Assembly: GCA_963281155.1 (NCBI GenBank)
Contig: CAUJLY010000001.1
Coordinates: 7,006,001-7,070,000 of the forward strand
Reading direction: 5' to 3'
DNA length: 64,000 nucleotides
From: Rhabditophanes sp. KR3021
Taxonomy: Eukaryota > Nematoda > Chromadorea > Rhabditida > Alloionematidae
Part shown: positions 45,476 to 57,621 of the stretch, in pieces
Position numbering within the stretch: the first letter of the stretch is position 1
Layout of the letters: each line of letters starts with the position of its first letter
Position numbers and translations under genes: made by a program
Notes under the pieces: generated by a model
Seen by the model: only the letters and a program-made list of their open reading frames with translations
The model's database searches: none
What the model was told of the DNA's origin: nothing

Positions 45476-46816
45476 ATGATAAAAAAGCAAGTACCACAAA
45501 CTACTCACACTTTTGATACTGTCTATACTGATCGTTTCTTGAATTTGAGGGAAACGTTTAATACTGTCGAAGAGAATGACGTTTTTATTGGAGAAAACCT
45601 CAGTAGAGTACGTTTTTAAATCAAACACATAATAATAACCATTTTTAGACACGCTTTTTTGTAGCTCGTCTTTACCGAATCGATTACGATGAAGGGGAAA
45701 ATACAGATCGAGTCTTCAAAGAGGGGGTTGTAACGATGGAGACTGTTTTGAAACAGAAAGCTCACGCAAAATTGGAACACATGCTCAGAAGATATGCACA
45801 TGTTTATGGTATGCTGAAGAAAAGAAGAGATCCACGGTTTATCAACATGCAGCCATTTGCACCAACTCTACCACTCGAGATTAAAACTCTCATTGAAATA
45901 AAACACCTTGAAAATTTATGGCGCAACCAGGTCAACTGCTACAAGGCAGGTCGCTTTAATGAAGTGTATCTGATGAACACTGTGGATGGGGACGTTCCTA
46001 ACACTTTCTCTTATGATGAGCAAATTCATAAGGAATTAGTAGAAGGTTCCAAGAAAAGTCTCCAATTCAAACATTTTGACGGATGTAAAAATTGCAACGC
46101 TGAGACAATTTATGATGGCTGCGAAGTTGTAATGAAGTGGTTTATGGACCAGCATCCTGATTTCAAAAACTCCGACTTGGAAAGCGGAGGGTTGATTTTT
46201 GAATGCAATGACACGTGCAGTTGCTTTGTTAGGACTAAAAAATATTGCGCTAATCGCATATCGTGTTTTCCTCGTAGTGATAAAGCGGCAATTGTGTTCA
46301 GAACTCCTGAAACTGGATTCGGACTCGCTACTGGCCATATTCTTAAAAAGAATACTATCTTCACAGAATATGTTGGCCAAATTGAAAAGATTACCAGGTA
46401 ATTTTCATGATTTGTACAATCTAACTTTAATCATTCTACATTTCAGTGAAAAAGTTGGGGTTGATAGTGACAACACCTATAGTTTTGAACTTGATCATGC
46501 CTATCGATATTATGAAGTTACGAAAAAAAAACCAGTAAAATTCATGATGAACGCTAAATATCATGGTAATATTTCCCGATTCGCGAACCACTCCTGTAAT
46601 TCTAATCTTCAAATAATCTCGAGTTTTGGTGGAATTATTCAAGATAATTTTCACAAAATTTTCTTCGCTGCTAAAAAAGACATTGAGGCCTATGAAGAAT
46701 TGACAATCACGTACTTCATAGAACCTGCAGATCCAAGGGAATGTCATTTATGCCGTTGCAAGGAACGAAATTGCATCAAGTATTTGCCAATTATGGATGG
46801 AAAATATATCCAGTAA
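45476..46816 (+). CDS. pre-SET/SET/post-SET lysine methyltransferase (SUV39/G9a-like)
   Basis: Three exons (45476-45607, 45649-46397, 46447-46816), introns 41 and 49 nt; 416 residues. A Cys-rich pre-SET (DGCKNCNAETIYDGC … FECNDTCSC…CANR, about residues 180-255) precedes the SET core. The core has the RTPETGFGLATGHILKKNTIFTEY strand block, the pseudoknot motif RFANHSCNSNL and ITYF. A post-SET CHLCRCKERNCIKYL binds the last zinc. This arrangement is typical of histone H3K9 methyltransferases. The usual E-Y-x-G-E-V reads EYVGQI, and several pre-SET Cys seem absent, so the zinc cluster may be reduced. The N-terminal half has no clear chromodomain. The start is the first ATG of the frame. Confidence 0.82.
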
Positions 46817-48328
46817 CTTGTACAATTCTATATGTTTATATATTTTGATTTTCTCTTAATAAAATTTTTTTTATACATTCGTATACCTTCTGTAACTTTT
46901 TGCAACACTTATGGAAATATTTGGAATCTTCCCAAAAGGTGGCTATTATAAACAAAATTGTACCTTTCTATAAAATACATATGTACTTCGTTTAATTTAG
47001 CATGTAGTAGAATCACCATTCACTCGCTTATTCCCAAATCAAAGGTGCGCATTCATTAACCCTTAAACAATCTTCGCCTTATTACTTGTTGGTTTAACAT
47101 GTTTTTAATGCTATACCTGTTGGTAGGCCTGAAATTTAAAACAGTAATTATTGCTACATTTTTAAACTTTTTGTCATAAAAATCATTCTTAACACAAAAT
47201 CAATTAAGTTTATGTAAGAGTATGGTAAGACTGAATATACATCCTAGTTCTTCTGATATATTTAATGTTCAAGATCAAATAAGCTAAGAACATATCCAAC
47301 GGTAATGCTTTTTGCTGAGCAAGGGCAATATCCACTTTGTAATATTACGAACAGAGACTTGATCAGGAGTCAATTATTGAGAGTCAAATACTTTTAATTT
47401 TATCTCCAAACAGGCATAGAAAGCATAATTTATTAAAAGAAGTAAACACAATATCACTACACTTTTATAATTGTTTTAACTTATTTGTATATAAATGAGA
47501 TACAAAAGGAAGAATGCATTAGAAAAATAGATTATAACAGATATACATAAAACAGGATTGAGTTTATCAAATAATACCAAGTTTCATTTACACACAAATT
47601 AAGTGATTATGTTTAATACGGACCACCCACCATCATCTTCTTCTTTTTAAGCATATCAAATCATCGTCTTCACGGGCAGCTGCTGGGGTACCTCCACCAG
47701 TTGTGTTTCCCCTTCAGTTGGAAGGCAAAGTTGCTTCCGAAGCCGCGTGGGTGTTGAATCGATCTTAACAGTTTTATGGCTCTTGAAATTTTGATTCTAA
47801 TGTCATAAAGTAAGGTCATATATGTAGCCAAGTTTTGATCAAAAAATAGTTTTTTGTAACATGTTTCTAAGTGCCAAAATAGGTTTGCATTAATCAAAGC
47901 TCTTATTATAAAGAGAAATGCTCATTTGAGTAAGGATAGGCCGCCTGCAAAGCAATGATAAAGAAAAAAGTCTCGCAAAGGTGCATTCCCTTTCTGGTCT
48001 ATTTTAAATGCAATAAACCGTAAATAATTTATTTCTCCTTCCCTTATTACGATTTTTGGAGAAAGCCATGGTCTATTTATTTATATAAGTAATAAGCTTT
48101 AACACGTATCACTTAACAATGCCCATTATTATAGCATCATCAGTCGTGACAAAAATATTTTTCCTAATTATTTCTAAAATAAGCAAGGTTAACAACAAAC
48201 AAGAAGGACATACCAAAAGTTAGCATTTAAGGCATATATTTGTAATAAACAAGGGTGTAGCAAAAGGAAGTTTGTATAAAAGAGGGGATTTGTAATTTAC
48301 CCCGGCATTCTGGCTAATTGTAAGCCTG
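46817..48328. other. intergenic with a cryptic coding-like patch
   Basis: About 1.5 kb. Most is AT-rich with no features. At 47640-47770 a GC-richer patch on the - strand reads, in different frames, HPRGFGSNFAFQLKGKHN, GGGTPAAAREDDDLICLKRR and KKKKMMVGGPY before a stop. It may be a decayed 3' exon; no start or family is identifiable. Confidence 0.35.
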
Positions 48329-48571
48329 ATGATGACTTACAAGGCTGTTAAATTCAAAAATGTATTCTATTTATTTTGTGTTTATGCTTTGTTTGGGGAA
48401 CCTTTCTTGGTTGATGGAGGTGAGGTTATTGAGGATGGTGTTGATCGAGTATCGTTGAAACTAAACTTTATTGGATCAAATCTTTTAAATAACATGAGGG
48501 AAGGAATTAATTTCACTGATTTCCATACTGACGAGGACATTTCATTTGCTAATGATGGAGACGGTTCCTAA
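48329..48571 (+). CDS. small secreted acidic peptide (candidate)
   Basis: The ATG at 48329 gives 80 residues starting with a signal-type hydrophobic segment (KNVFYLFCVYALFGEPFLVDG). An acidic mature part follows (EVIEDGVDRVS… FTDFHTDEDISFANDGDGS). A second frame overlaps the end (ETVPNRTRKKDRKMKDPIE…LLRLQ, stop near 48641), which could mark a frameshift or a missed intron. No family known. Promoter-like TATAAA lies about 50 bp upstream (48276). Confidence 0.35.
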   Translation: MMTYKAVKFKNVFYLFCVYALFGEPFLVDGGEVIEDGVDRVSLKLNFIGSNLLNNMREGINFTDFHTDEDISFANDGDGS

Positions 48572-48869
48572 CAGGACTAGGAAAAAGGACCGTAAGATGA
48601 AAGATCCTATTGAAGCCGCTTTACTGCTCCGATTACAGTAAAGTATAAATAAAATGATAAAAAATATTTTTTTATTCTTTCTAAAATATTCCTCACAAAA
48701 AGGTTATCTTGGAAATTTATTGTATAATTTTTAATTCGCAAAAGAATGAATTTGATTGTTAATAAATTTACGACATATATTAACTGCGTATTTATTTTAG
48801 TTTAAAAGAAAAGATAGGATAAAGCCGAGATTATTTAAATTCAATTAATGCAGATTAATAATATGATGT

Positions 48870-49990
48870 TTACTGAGTTTTAAGCTTAGTTTGTCTGCTA
48901 TTAATTTGTTCTCCCTCAACTTCCTCCTCATCTTCTTCTGCACTAACCTCCTGTTCGTAAGTTTCTTCTTGTTCGTATATTTCTTCTTCGACTTGTTCTT
49001 TTTCACCGCGCCGCTTAATTTTATAGAAAAGCGATGTCATAAAAGTAACATAAAAGCCGGCTACCATAAATGGAGTTATATGATTTGGTGAATATAAACC
49101 ATATCCCCAATGACCGATCATGTGCAATATAAAAATGATTGCTTGAGTCTACAATAAATATTGATAAATAACTGACAAGACAAAAAACTTACTATTATTC
49201 TCGATACGACATAACTTTTCTGCATATACAAAGGGAAAGAATAGGCGGCAGAAGACATCATTGCTGAGTAAATCAAATAACATCCATAGTAACGGAAATA
49301 CAACTTATGGAATGAATCTATGGTTCCGATTTTTTTAAAAGTAAATTTCATTATTTGAGTAGGGAATGAAAAACAGATCATAGCATACAATAAGCAAACT
49401 ACAACATCCCACAGAAAACATTTTTGAATACCGCTAGGCCCCTGCTTTCTTTTTTCCATTTGAACAGATTCCTCCAATAAAGCCAACTCTTCTTCCTCAT
49501 TATATTGGTATCTATAGATTCCAATTAACTCACCAACCATCCAAACTCCATACACATAAAGATAAGCAGGCAGTTTCTTCAGATCGAAGTTCATCTGCTT
49601 TCCTTTAACTTCATGAAGGTGATAAGCCGTAATAGCTTGGAAAATTAACATAAACATAGCCGTTCCCCCTCTGGCCATGAAAATGGTAATATCGAATCGT
49701 TTCTTTAATTTTATTTCTATATATGCAAGATAAGCAAATCCAAAATGAAAGGCAGCTTCAAATCTCAAAATAAAGAGATGGAATGTATTCAATTCTCCGT
49801 TGACTAAGACATGGTCATGAATAATTTGTGGACTGCTGATAGCAATTGTTCCAAACAGTAGATGAAACAACAATTTCGCTGGTTTTCCAATTTTAGAACT
49901 GAATATTATCAAAAGTTGGAGCAAAGCTAAGGTAATATGAAAAGCTTGATCTAGATAATTTATAGAAACCTCATCTTTAGTAACTGCCAT
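48870..49990 (-). CDS. multipass membrane protein of unknown function
   Basis: Two exons (49193-49990, 48870-49148), 44-nt intron, phase 0; 358 residues from the ATG at 49990. About eight to nine hydrophobic helices are spread over residues 15-300. A charged cytosolic loop (NEEEELALLEESVQMEKRKQ) lies in the middle, and a very acidic C-terminal tail (EEEIYEQEETYEQEVSAEED) follows a KIKRRGEKE basic stop-transfer. Histidines in several helices (IIHDHVL, AYHLHEV, HMIGHW) may be functional. A distant likeness to TMEM45/DUF716 proteins is possible but not demonstrated. Confidence 0.7.
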
Positions 49991-50762
49991 TTTTAAAGCA
50001 ACTTTTGTGGTCAATAAACTGGTTCGACCAAAAAATATGGCTTTGTGGTTGGTTCGATGTTAGAGAGGCAAGACTTTTCCTCATATATTTGAGTGTTCAT
50101 TTATATATGCAGACAGATGGTCAATTATTGGCAAAAGGAACGAAAGAAGAGTGGTGTGCGGGACAGGCACTATATTATTTATGTATATGTTAAATCAATT
50201 TGAATTAATTTCATTATTGTATATATAAAATTGGAATTAACTTCATTATTCTGTGTAAATCATTTGAATATGCATTTAAAAAGAGACAACCACCGAAAAA
50301 CAACCTTCATCTATGCAATAACAACTTCACACAAATAAATTGTCAACACATTTTAATGTTCAAAGTTCTTTTTACTACCAATATGTAGTAGAAATAGCTG
50401 CTACAAACTACATCAAATGCTGATGATAAACAATAATTTTTTGCAAACAGCGCAAAACTACCAATTCATCCTTTTTTCCTGATGATGGAGCTTGCCTCTC
50501 AACAACTTTTATCTTTTTTTCATGATGATACTTTGTTCCTTACGAATACTTTTTTATTGCTAAAGAACCATCTATGATGAGGTGGTGGTTGCTTGATTGT
50601 TGTATACCTTTCCACAGAACCTTCGAGAAGGTTGATGTTAATGGTTACTGCTTGTACCGCGTTTACTTATTTTTCATTTAATAAAAAACCTTCTAGAATG
50701 TTTAGGCGTCGTCATTTTTAAGTCGTTTTAAACAGTTATTATTTTTTCAGTTTACCCACAGA
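49991..50762. other. divergent intergenic region
   Basis: About 770 bp between the membrane protein gene (-) and the oxidoreductase gene (+). TTTTTTCAG ending at 50750, 12 bp before the oxidoreductase ATG, is a good trans-splice or 5' UTR acceptor. Nothing else recognised. Confidence 0.4.
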
Positions 50763-52076
50763 ATGAGTGCCAATAGATTTGATTTAGTTATTTACGGAGT
50801 GACCGGATATACGGGACAATACATCTTGAAGAAATTGTTGGAATCGAAGTATAACGGAGTTAGTATTGCGGTCGCCGGAAGAAATGAGAAGAAAATGAAG
50901 GAAGTCCTAGAAAGAGTTGGCAAAGACACAGGTACGAAATCATCTAATTAACATCTTTAATTTATTTATTTAGGAAAAGATCTAAGCAATACTCCAGTTA
51001 TTATTGCGGATACATCAGATGTCGCAACTCTCGGAGCAATGGCTGCCCAAGCCAAAGTGCTTATCAACGCCGTCGGACCTTACAGACTCCACGGAGAAGC
51101 TGTAGTTGAAGCAGCCGTCGGGAATGGCGCTTCCTACGTTGATATCGCCGGTGAGCCTGCCTTTATCGAAAAGATGGCAGCCGTCTACGGTGAAAAAGCC
51201 AAGGAAAATGGTCTCTACTTGGTTTCAGCTTGCGGCTGGGACTCCATTCCTTGTGACTTGGGGATGAATTTCCTCAAAAAACATTACGAAGGAGATATCG
51301 CCTACACCGAAAGCTTTGTACAATCTCGCTCTGGGCCAGCCGGCTACACCATCAACGATGGAACCTACCAGACCCTCATCCTCGGTATTGCTAACATGAG
51401 AAAAGACAAACTCGGAGAGAATAGAAAAAAGCTGATGCCTACTAAACTTCCAAAATCAGTCCACGCACCTCCACACCGTAGATTTATCTTTTATGATGAG
51501 AATACCAAGCTTTGGGCACTTCCTTTCATGGGCTCAGATAAATCAATTGTTGTCCGGTCCCAGTATCATGATTATGTCAACAATCACGTTAAACCAGTGG
51601 TGTTGAATACATACTTTGGTGTTTCCAGTTTGTTGAGAGCTGTCTTGACTGTATTTTTATTTGCCATCTTTGGGGTATTGTGCCAATTTGAGATCACAAG
51701 AAAGTGGCTTCAAAACAATACTGATACTGCCACATTCGGAGTATTTTCCAAAAATGGACCAACCAAGGAACAAGTTGATGGAGCTGGGTTTACTTACTGG
51801 TTTGTATCAAAAGGCTGGGACTCAAAGAAACCAGTCGATGAAGAACATCAACTCGCTCCCAACAAAACCATCATCGCCAGATGTGATGGCCCAGATATGG
51901 GGTACGTAGCCACTTCCGGATGTGTCCTTGCCTCAGCCCTTACCATTCTCGAAGATCAATCTAATTTGCCAAAAGACGGTGGAGTCTATACTTCAGCTGC
52001 CGCTTTCGCCAACACCAAAGTCTACGAAAGATTAGAGGAATTCGGAATCACCTTCAAAATTGATAAAGTTCAGTAA
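50763..52076 (+). CDS. saccharopine dehydrogenase-like oxidoreductase (SCCPDH family)
   Basis: Two exons (50763-50931, 50974-52076), 42-nt intron; 423 residues, close to the family's about 430. The N-terminus is a Rossmann fold (FDLVIYGVTGYTGQYILKKL; AGRNEKKMKEVL), then LINAVGPYRLHGEAVVEAAV and YVDIAGE, typical of SCCPDH-like proteins. HPRRF-type sequence and a central hydrophobic segment (LLRAVLTVFLFAIFGVLCQF, about 285-305) would fit membrane or lipid-droplet association. Human SCCPDH has no proven substrate and this copy gives no extra clue. Codon use in exon 2 is GC-richer than the surroundings, which suggests high expression. Confidence 0.92.
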
Positions 52077-53180
52077 ATAATTTTACATCTTATTTTAATA
52101 TTATTATATATCCTTTACTGTGTATGATTTGAATAAAAAGAATTAGTATAAACACACTTTGTAAATTTTTTAAGTACTGCAATATTTTATTTAGTTAGTT
52201 AGACATACAAAACACTGATTGAGGCTCTAAAAAGTTAGGGTGTTGTGTATCGACTGTGGTCTTTAGGATGTTATTTTAGTTGATATGGTTTGTTGCACAG
52301 TCATTATATCCCACCTGATGATCGGTAACATTAAAATGTCCAATATTTGATTTTCGCTTTTTTGATTTGTTTTGTTTTACTGGTTTCCGGTAAAGTAACT
52401 GTGTTCTTCTCCGGCCATTACACATTTTTTGTCTTATAGCGGCACAAGTGGTGTCGTGTGTTGTTAAATTGTTTATATGTGTGGTAAGTCGAGTATAGGA
52501 AAATATAGTTGACACATATCGCTATTATATCACTACCCCTAAATTTGTCCTTTATTGATCTTCACAAATTAATCTAATTCTGTCATCACTTTCCTAAGCA
52601 CATTCCTTGAAAGCAGTCGCATTACTATCGATAAAACAAACAATGCGTATGATTATTTCAAATAAAAAATGCTCTTAGTCATAGGTCACACCATGAATCA
52701 CCCTATTTCTATTCATTTTTCCTGTATTAAATGCTTATTCTGTATTATGTCTCTTTATTGTGTGGATACAATATTATTTAAAAAGTAATACTTAGGGACG
52801 GTGTTCAGAACGACATTCCTTTAGACAGTTTAGAATAACATTATTGTGCACATTCAAATTCATTTGAACATTTTATTTTAGATAGGCCTAATCGCAACAA
52901 CTTTATATTTTGCTATCGCTCTGTCGACACTATCTCCTTGATATGTAAAAAATGTATAATGATAATATCAAGTCAAAGTGTAAATTGTTGTGTATATTAA
53001 TGTTGCATGATTGCTCAACATCAATTTTTATATATTTCGCTAAATATACACTACTCGTTTATACTTTAGTATCTCTTATCAACCAAATTGACTTTGCGGT
53101 CAATTTATTCGTGGTTGTGCTTTTAATTGCATTGCTCACTTCTTTTCCAATATATTTACTTCATTTTAGAATCCACCACT
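52077..53180. other. intergenic upstream of the EHD gene
   Basis: About 1.1 kb. Short frames (52276-52515 -, 52952-53200 +) lack support. CATTTTAG ending at 53169, 11 bp before the EHD ATG, is a likely trans-splice acceptor. Confidence 0.4.
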
Positions 53181-55970
53181 ATGTTTTCTTGGCTATCTAG
53201 TTCAAAGAAAAAGGACACAACGGATTTAGATTCAGTTGCCGATGGCTTGAAAAAAGTTTACAAGCAAAAATTATTTCCACTTGAAGAGTATTATAAGTTT
53301 CATGATTTCCACTCACCTGCCCTCGATGATGCTGACTTTACAGCTAAACCAATGATCTTGCTTTTGGGGCAATATTCCGTCGGTAATTATTTCTGCACTT
53401 TCAACAATAAACAACTCATTTCTAGGAAAGACTTCTTTTATCAAGTATTTGCTTGAGTCTGAATTTCCCGGATGTGCTATTGGACCAGAGCCGACCACAG
53501 AAAAGTTTATTGCCGTCATGCATGGAAAAGAAACTGGAGTTGTTCCAGGAAATGCAGCAGTTGTGGATGCTGAGAGACAATTCAGAGCTCTGTCGAAGTA
53601 CGGAAATAACTTCTTAAATCGCTTCCAAGTGTCAACAGTTAACAGTCCTGTTCTGGAGTCATTAACAATTGTCGACAGCCCCGGAGTCTTATCCGGAGAA
53701 AAACAAAGACTCGACCGTGGGTATGATTTCACAGGAGTCCTGCAGTGGTTCGCCGAACGTGTCGACCGCATCGTCCTTCTCTTTGACGCCCACAAACTGG
53801 ACATCTCCGATGAATTTAAAAGATGTATCGAAGCTCTTGCCGGAAACGAAGACAAAATTCGAATCTGTCTCAACAAATCAGACATGGTTGATCATCAACA
53901 ATTAATGAGAGTGTACGGAGCATTGATGTGGAGTTTGGGGAAAGTCCTTAAAACACCTGAAGTTTCCCGTGTTTATTTGGGGTCGTTTTGGGAGAATCGG
54001 TAAGTAAATATTTATTAAAACAAAAATATAAAAAATTAAATCAAGTAATGCCATCGAAATCCGTTATGGATTTTCCCATCTTTAATGTATTTACAGAGGG
54101 TTGATGTTGTTACCGCTGCGGATTGTGCTGCACTTCTGATTGATTCATACATAGCAACAAGTTCGTCTTCTGCATCCAATTGAACAACCTCCTTTGCATT
54201 TGAGTGTATAGTATTTTTTGAGCAGTTACCCATTCTAAACTTCCAACAAAGTTATCCTTCTTATTTTTATTTATGTGGTTTATTGTCAGGATTGTCGATA
54301 AAAGCTAAACCAACAAGACGATGAACTGTGAAATATTTTTGCCCATGATTAAAGTATTCCGTGGGAACTGATCTGGTAGGCAGGAAAGTCTGGCACAGTC
54401 AGCCAAAAAAGAGGTTGAGTCAAATCAAGATTCAACTAAAATTATTTGGTTATTTTTTTGCTTAGTATCTAATTTATCTTTTTTGAAAGATACACACCTC
54501 TACCTGGTATAGGAAAAATTAGTTCCCATAAATACTTGCGCGTTCTGTAATCTCTTTTGTCCGTTTTGCTAGGATCAAGCACGTCTGGGTATACTTTTAC
54601 TCCACCAACTTCAGTCTTGGTAGATATCCAACGCACATATAGTTGACAATTCATCTCATAACTGTTGTATCCGTCATGAATAGTAAACCAATTTGCAGGA
54701 TCCTAAATAGATATTAAACATAACTTAAATACTAACTTACAGTGTTATCATTAGGATCAGACATAATAATTTGAATTAGATAACAAGTAAAATTAACTCC
54801 TTCAGAAGTTCCAGCTATAGTCTGCAAATATAATTAATGATGGTTAGATACAGAATAGAGATGTAGAGTTGGCTTGGTGACGTGTTTCATACATGTCAAA
54901 AGAGTAGTTCGAATGAGAATCTTATTTCATATTAGGAATATAATTTCCTTAAAAGCGAATGATGAATAATCTTCACTAATAGTAGTATCGTTATTTTTCA
55001 AAATCAACAGTCAAAAATGATTCAAAGAATAAATTAACATTTAAAAATTTGAAAAAAAGTTTTATTAAAAGCCTTTTTGAATTACATCAATTTTTTTTAT
55101 AGACTCCATTATGACTTTAATCGCAAACTCTTCATCGATGAACAACAGGATTTGTTCTCAGACCTCCAAGGCCTCCCCAGAAATGCTGCTCTTCGTAAAC
55201 TAAATGATTTAATAAAGAGAGCGAGACTAGCCAAAGTCCATGCTTATATCATCGCTGAATTAAGAAAGCAAATGCCTTCGATGATTGGAAAAGAAAAGAA
55301 AAAGAAGGAGTTGATCGCTAATTTGGATAAGATTTTCGAGCAATTGCAAAAGGAACATAATATTTCACCTGGAGATTTTCCTGATGTCGAGAAGATGCGT
55401 GACAATTTGGCTAATTGCGATTTTACCAAGTTCAATCCTATTAAGCCCAAGTTGCTGGAGGTTGTCGATGGGATGTTATCTTCGGATATTGCTAGATTAA
55501 TGGCACAAATTCCAAAGGAGGAAGCCGTAGCTTCTAGTAACGGCGGGGCCAATGTTTTGGTCCAAGGAGGAGCTTTCAGCAGAACTCAAGAAACAGACAC
55601 ACCTTTCGGAATAGGAAGAGGAGAAGGCTTTGACAAGGGAGCTGATCAAGCTGAGTGGGTTGTTACCAAAGACAGAAAGTCCAACGAAGAAGACTTCAAG
55701 AACTTGAATCCAGTGGACGGAAGAGTTAGTGGAAGCGCCGCCAAACAATATATGCTCAAATCCAAGCTACCTAACTCCATCCTCGGAAAGATTTGGAAAC
55801 TAGCAGATGTAGACAAGGATGGCATGCTGGACGAAGAAGAATTCGACCTTGCCAACTATCTTATCTCTCTCAAACTAGAAGGCCACGAATTACCCACCGA
55901 ACTTCCAAAGCATCTGATGCCCCCAAGCAAAAAAGATTTAGGAGTCTACCCATCCCTGGACGAGGATTAA
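53181..55970 (+). CDS. rme-1: EH-domain ATPase (EHD/RME-1), endocytic recycling
   Basis: Three exons (53181-53382, 53426-53999, 55103-55970), introns 43 and 1103 nt; 547 residues. Dynamin-like G domain: P-loop split by intron 1 (GQYSVG-KTSFIKYLL), FIAVMHG, DSPGVLSGEKQR and NKSD. A helical region (RYDFNR-type then LPRNAALRKLNDLIKRARLAKVHAYII) follows. The C-terminal EH domain (SKLPNSILGKIWKLADVDKDGMLDEEEFDLA) has an EF-hand loop that binds NPF motifs. EHD proteins bind ATP, tubulate membranes and drive exit from recycling endosomes. The large intron carries antisense gene relics including an HNH endonuclease. Confidence 0.95.
54036..54415 (-). pseudogene. HNH endonuclease relic (NUMOD4-HNH-NUMOD1 order), inside intron
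   Basis: Antisense inside the 1.1-kb EHD intron. Reading the - strand downstream: a NUMOD4-like piece (WLTVPDFPAYQISSHG, about 54361-54410; family W-x-x-I-P-x-F-x-x-Y-x-V-S-x-x-G), a stop/shift, then TVHRLVGLAFIDNPDNKP, another shift, HINKNKKDNFVGSLEWVTAQ (family N-H-I-D-G-N-K…N-L-E-W-V-T), and a NUMOD1-like helix-turn-helix (AMYESIRSAAQ…GKIHNGFRWHYL), ending at TAA 54036. The last 65 codons are one open frame. Such HNH homing-type endonucleases are typical of phages, bacteria, organelles and large DNA viruses. At least two frameshifts make it inactive. Confidence 0.75.
54498..54821 (-). other. two antisense coding-like exons inside the EHD intron
   Basis: Exon-like segments 54741-54821 (…MSDPNDNT) and 54498-54702 (DPANWFTIHDGYNSYEMNCQ, then YPDVLDPSKTDKRDYRTRKY and LWELIFPIPGR) are bounded by TTTGCAG/TTTAG acceptors and GTAAGT/GTGTGT donors. 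They join in frame across a 38-nt intron. No start beyond an internal ATG and no clear third exon is found. The family is not recognised. They lie just upstream of the HNH relic on the same strand and may belong to the same inserted segment. Confidence 0.4.
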
Positions 55971-56204
55971 GCTTTATTTAAAAAACATATATTTAAACAA
56001 CAAAAAAGGAAAATGCTACCAGCTGTAATCACTTTATTATATAAACAAAAAACAACCCCATATTCTTTTTATATAAACTAATATACAAATATTATACATA
56101 CAAGTCATTATTATTAAACTAAACAAATTCAGTTTTGGCCTTGCTTTTGTCTTTTTGATAGCATAGAGATTGTACTTTCAAATAAATTTATTGAATCATG
56201 TCAT

Positions 56205-57410
56205 TTATATTGTAAGAAAGTCAGTTGTAGAAATGGTATCGGCAAAGGTTGATGATGATCCGCCACGGCGTCGAGTGTCTTTCCTGCATCTCGTGAAACG
56301 GAAGAGCCATATAAAAGCAGAGATGAATGTCAAGATGCAGATCAAGACTCCCGTGGTCCATCCAATGTAGAAGGAGGGTTTGGTGGAAATGTAGAAGGCT
56401 TTGTTTACGCATTGTTGTAACATCGGGAATACTAGAATTGTGCAATTCACGGGAGTCCATTGGAACATCATCAAGAGGTTTGTAGTCATCAGGTACTCTC
56501 TTCAAACATTGACTATCAGATTTGATGATAAGTTAGATAAATTTACATACACATATTTTCATCATCCTTATTTTCTATCCAATATGTAGATTTATCCCAT
56601 TTATAAGGAAGGCTTTTTATTAAATAAGGGTTCTCATTTTTATAACCATCTGACACCCAGATTCCTACGAATCTGCAAGATTATTGACTATAGTTTTATT
56701 TCCCTTCTTGTAATAACAGTTAAATATAAATCTGCCCATTGTCGAAACATTTTTTATTGTCAGTTTCACAATGTCTTCTTTCTCAGTTATTTCCATATAA
56801 TTGTTTCCCTCAGAATCCTTCCATCCCTTAGTTTTCTCAGTTGAATCCCAAAGTGTTTTTGCATCTGCGGTTCCATTGTCCAGATCAATTTTTGTCAAGT
56901 TGAGTTTTTGATCTGAATTAGCTTTGATAACATTAAATTCTTTGCCTTGATTCACATTCAGTTCTTCTTCTATTTCGAAGTAATTAAAGTCATCATTTTG
57001 AATGATTGAATAATTAATTGTTACATATTGCTCTCTGGGTTCAGGCACCTTATACTTGAGTTCTAGTCTCATAAACAGATACTCCAAACTGCCATCAAGT
57101 TCAAAAGTGTGGCATCTCATTTTTTCATCTTCCAATTTGCATTTAATTTCCTGTTATCCCTATTTTAACGAAGTGAATTGTGAATAACAACTGCATCAAT
57201 GTCCCCCACCCCATCAAGAACAAATTGAAATTCCAAAATATGTTTCTCTGCAGCAACATCTTCCTTCAAGACAATTCGTAGATGATCAGCGACTTTCTTA
57301 ATATTCTTAAAATGGTGTTGAGTAACACTTTTATAATTAAACGTAGGAATCATATACGTATCATTTCCAGCAACAGACAAAACAAACTCCAATAAAAGAT
57401 TGTAAATGAA
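56205..57410 (-). CDS. single-pass membrane protein, secreted-type ectodomain (partial model)
   Basis: Exons inferred: 57192-57410 (hydrophobic start FIYNLLLEFVLSVAG, opened by a TAG acceptor at 57411), 57150 down to about 56690 (joined in frame across a 41-nt intron), a middle exon around 56540-56670 (WVSDGYKNENPYLIKSLPYK), and a last exon ending TAA 56205. The last exon encodes one TM helix (SFYIGWTTGVLICILTFISA) and a basic tail (RFTRCRKDTRRRGG). The ectodomain is beta-rich and acidic with few Cys (KCKLEDEKMRC). The junctions of the last two exons and the true start codon are not resolved. Function unknown; possibly a nematode surface glycoprotein. Confidence 0.5.
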
Positions 57411-57621
57411 CTATGGACACGCCATTTTATTTGACCATATTTATACTATCAAAATATTACTACAAAAAGATAATGGTTATATGCATATTTTAAAAATGAC
57501 AATAAATATTTGCGTATTTCAAAAAAAACAATATATGCATATTACAAAAAGACAATACCCATGTGTCTATCTGGCAACAAAAAATCTAATAACATGAAGA
57601 TATTTAATCTAAAATAAACAA

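Noticed and set aside
50010..50060. GGTTCGA motifs resembling a tRNA T-arm
   Set aside because: No matching acceptor stem, D-arm or anticodon arm could be folded by eye around them.
52276..52515. 79-codon - strand frame between the oxidoreductase and EHD genes
   Set aside because: Basic, Thr/His-rich, no recognisable domain and no flanking exons; not supported.
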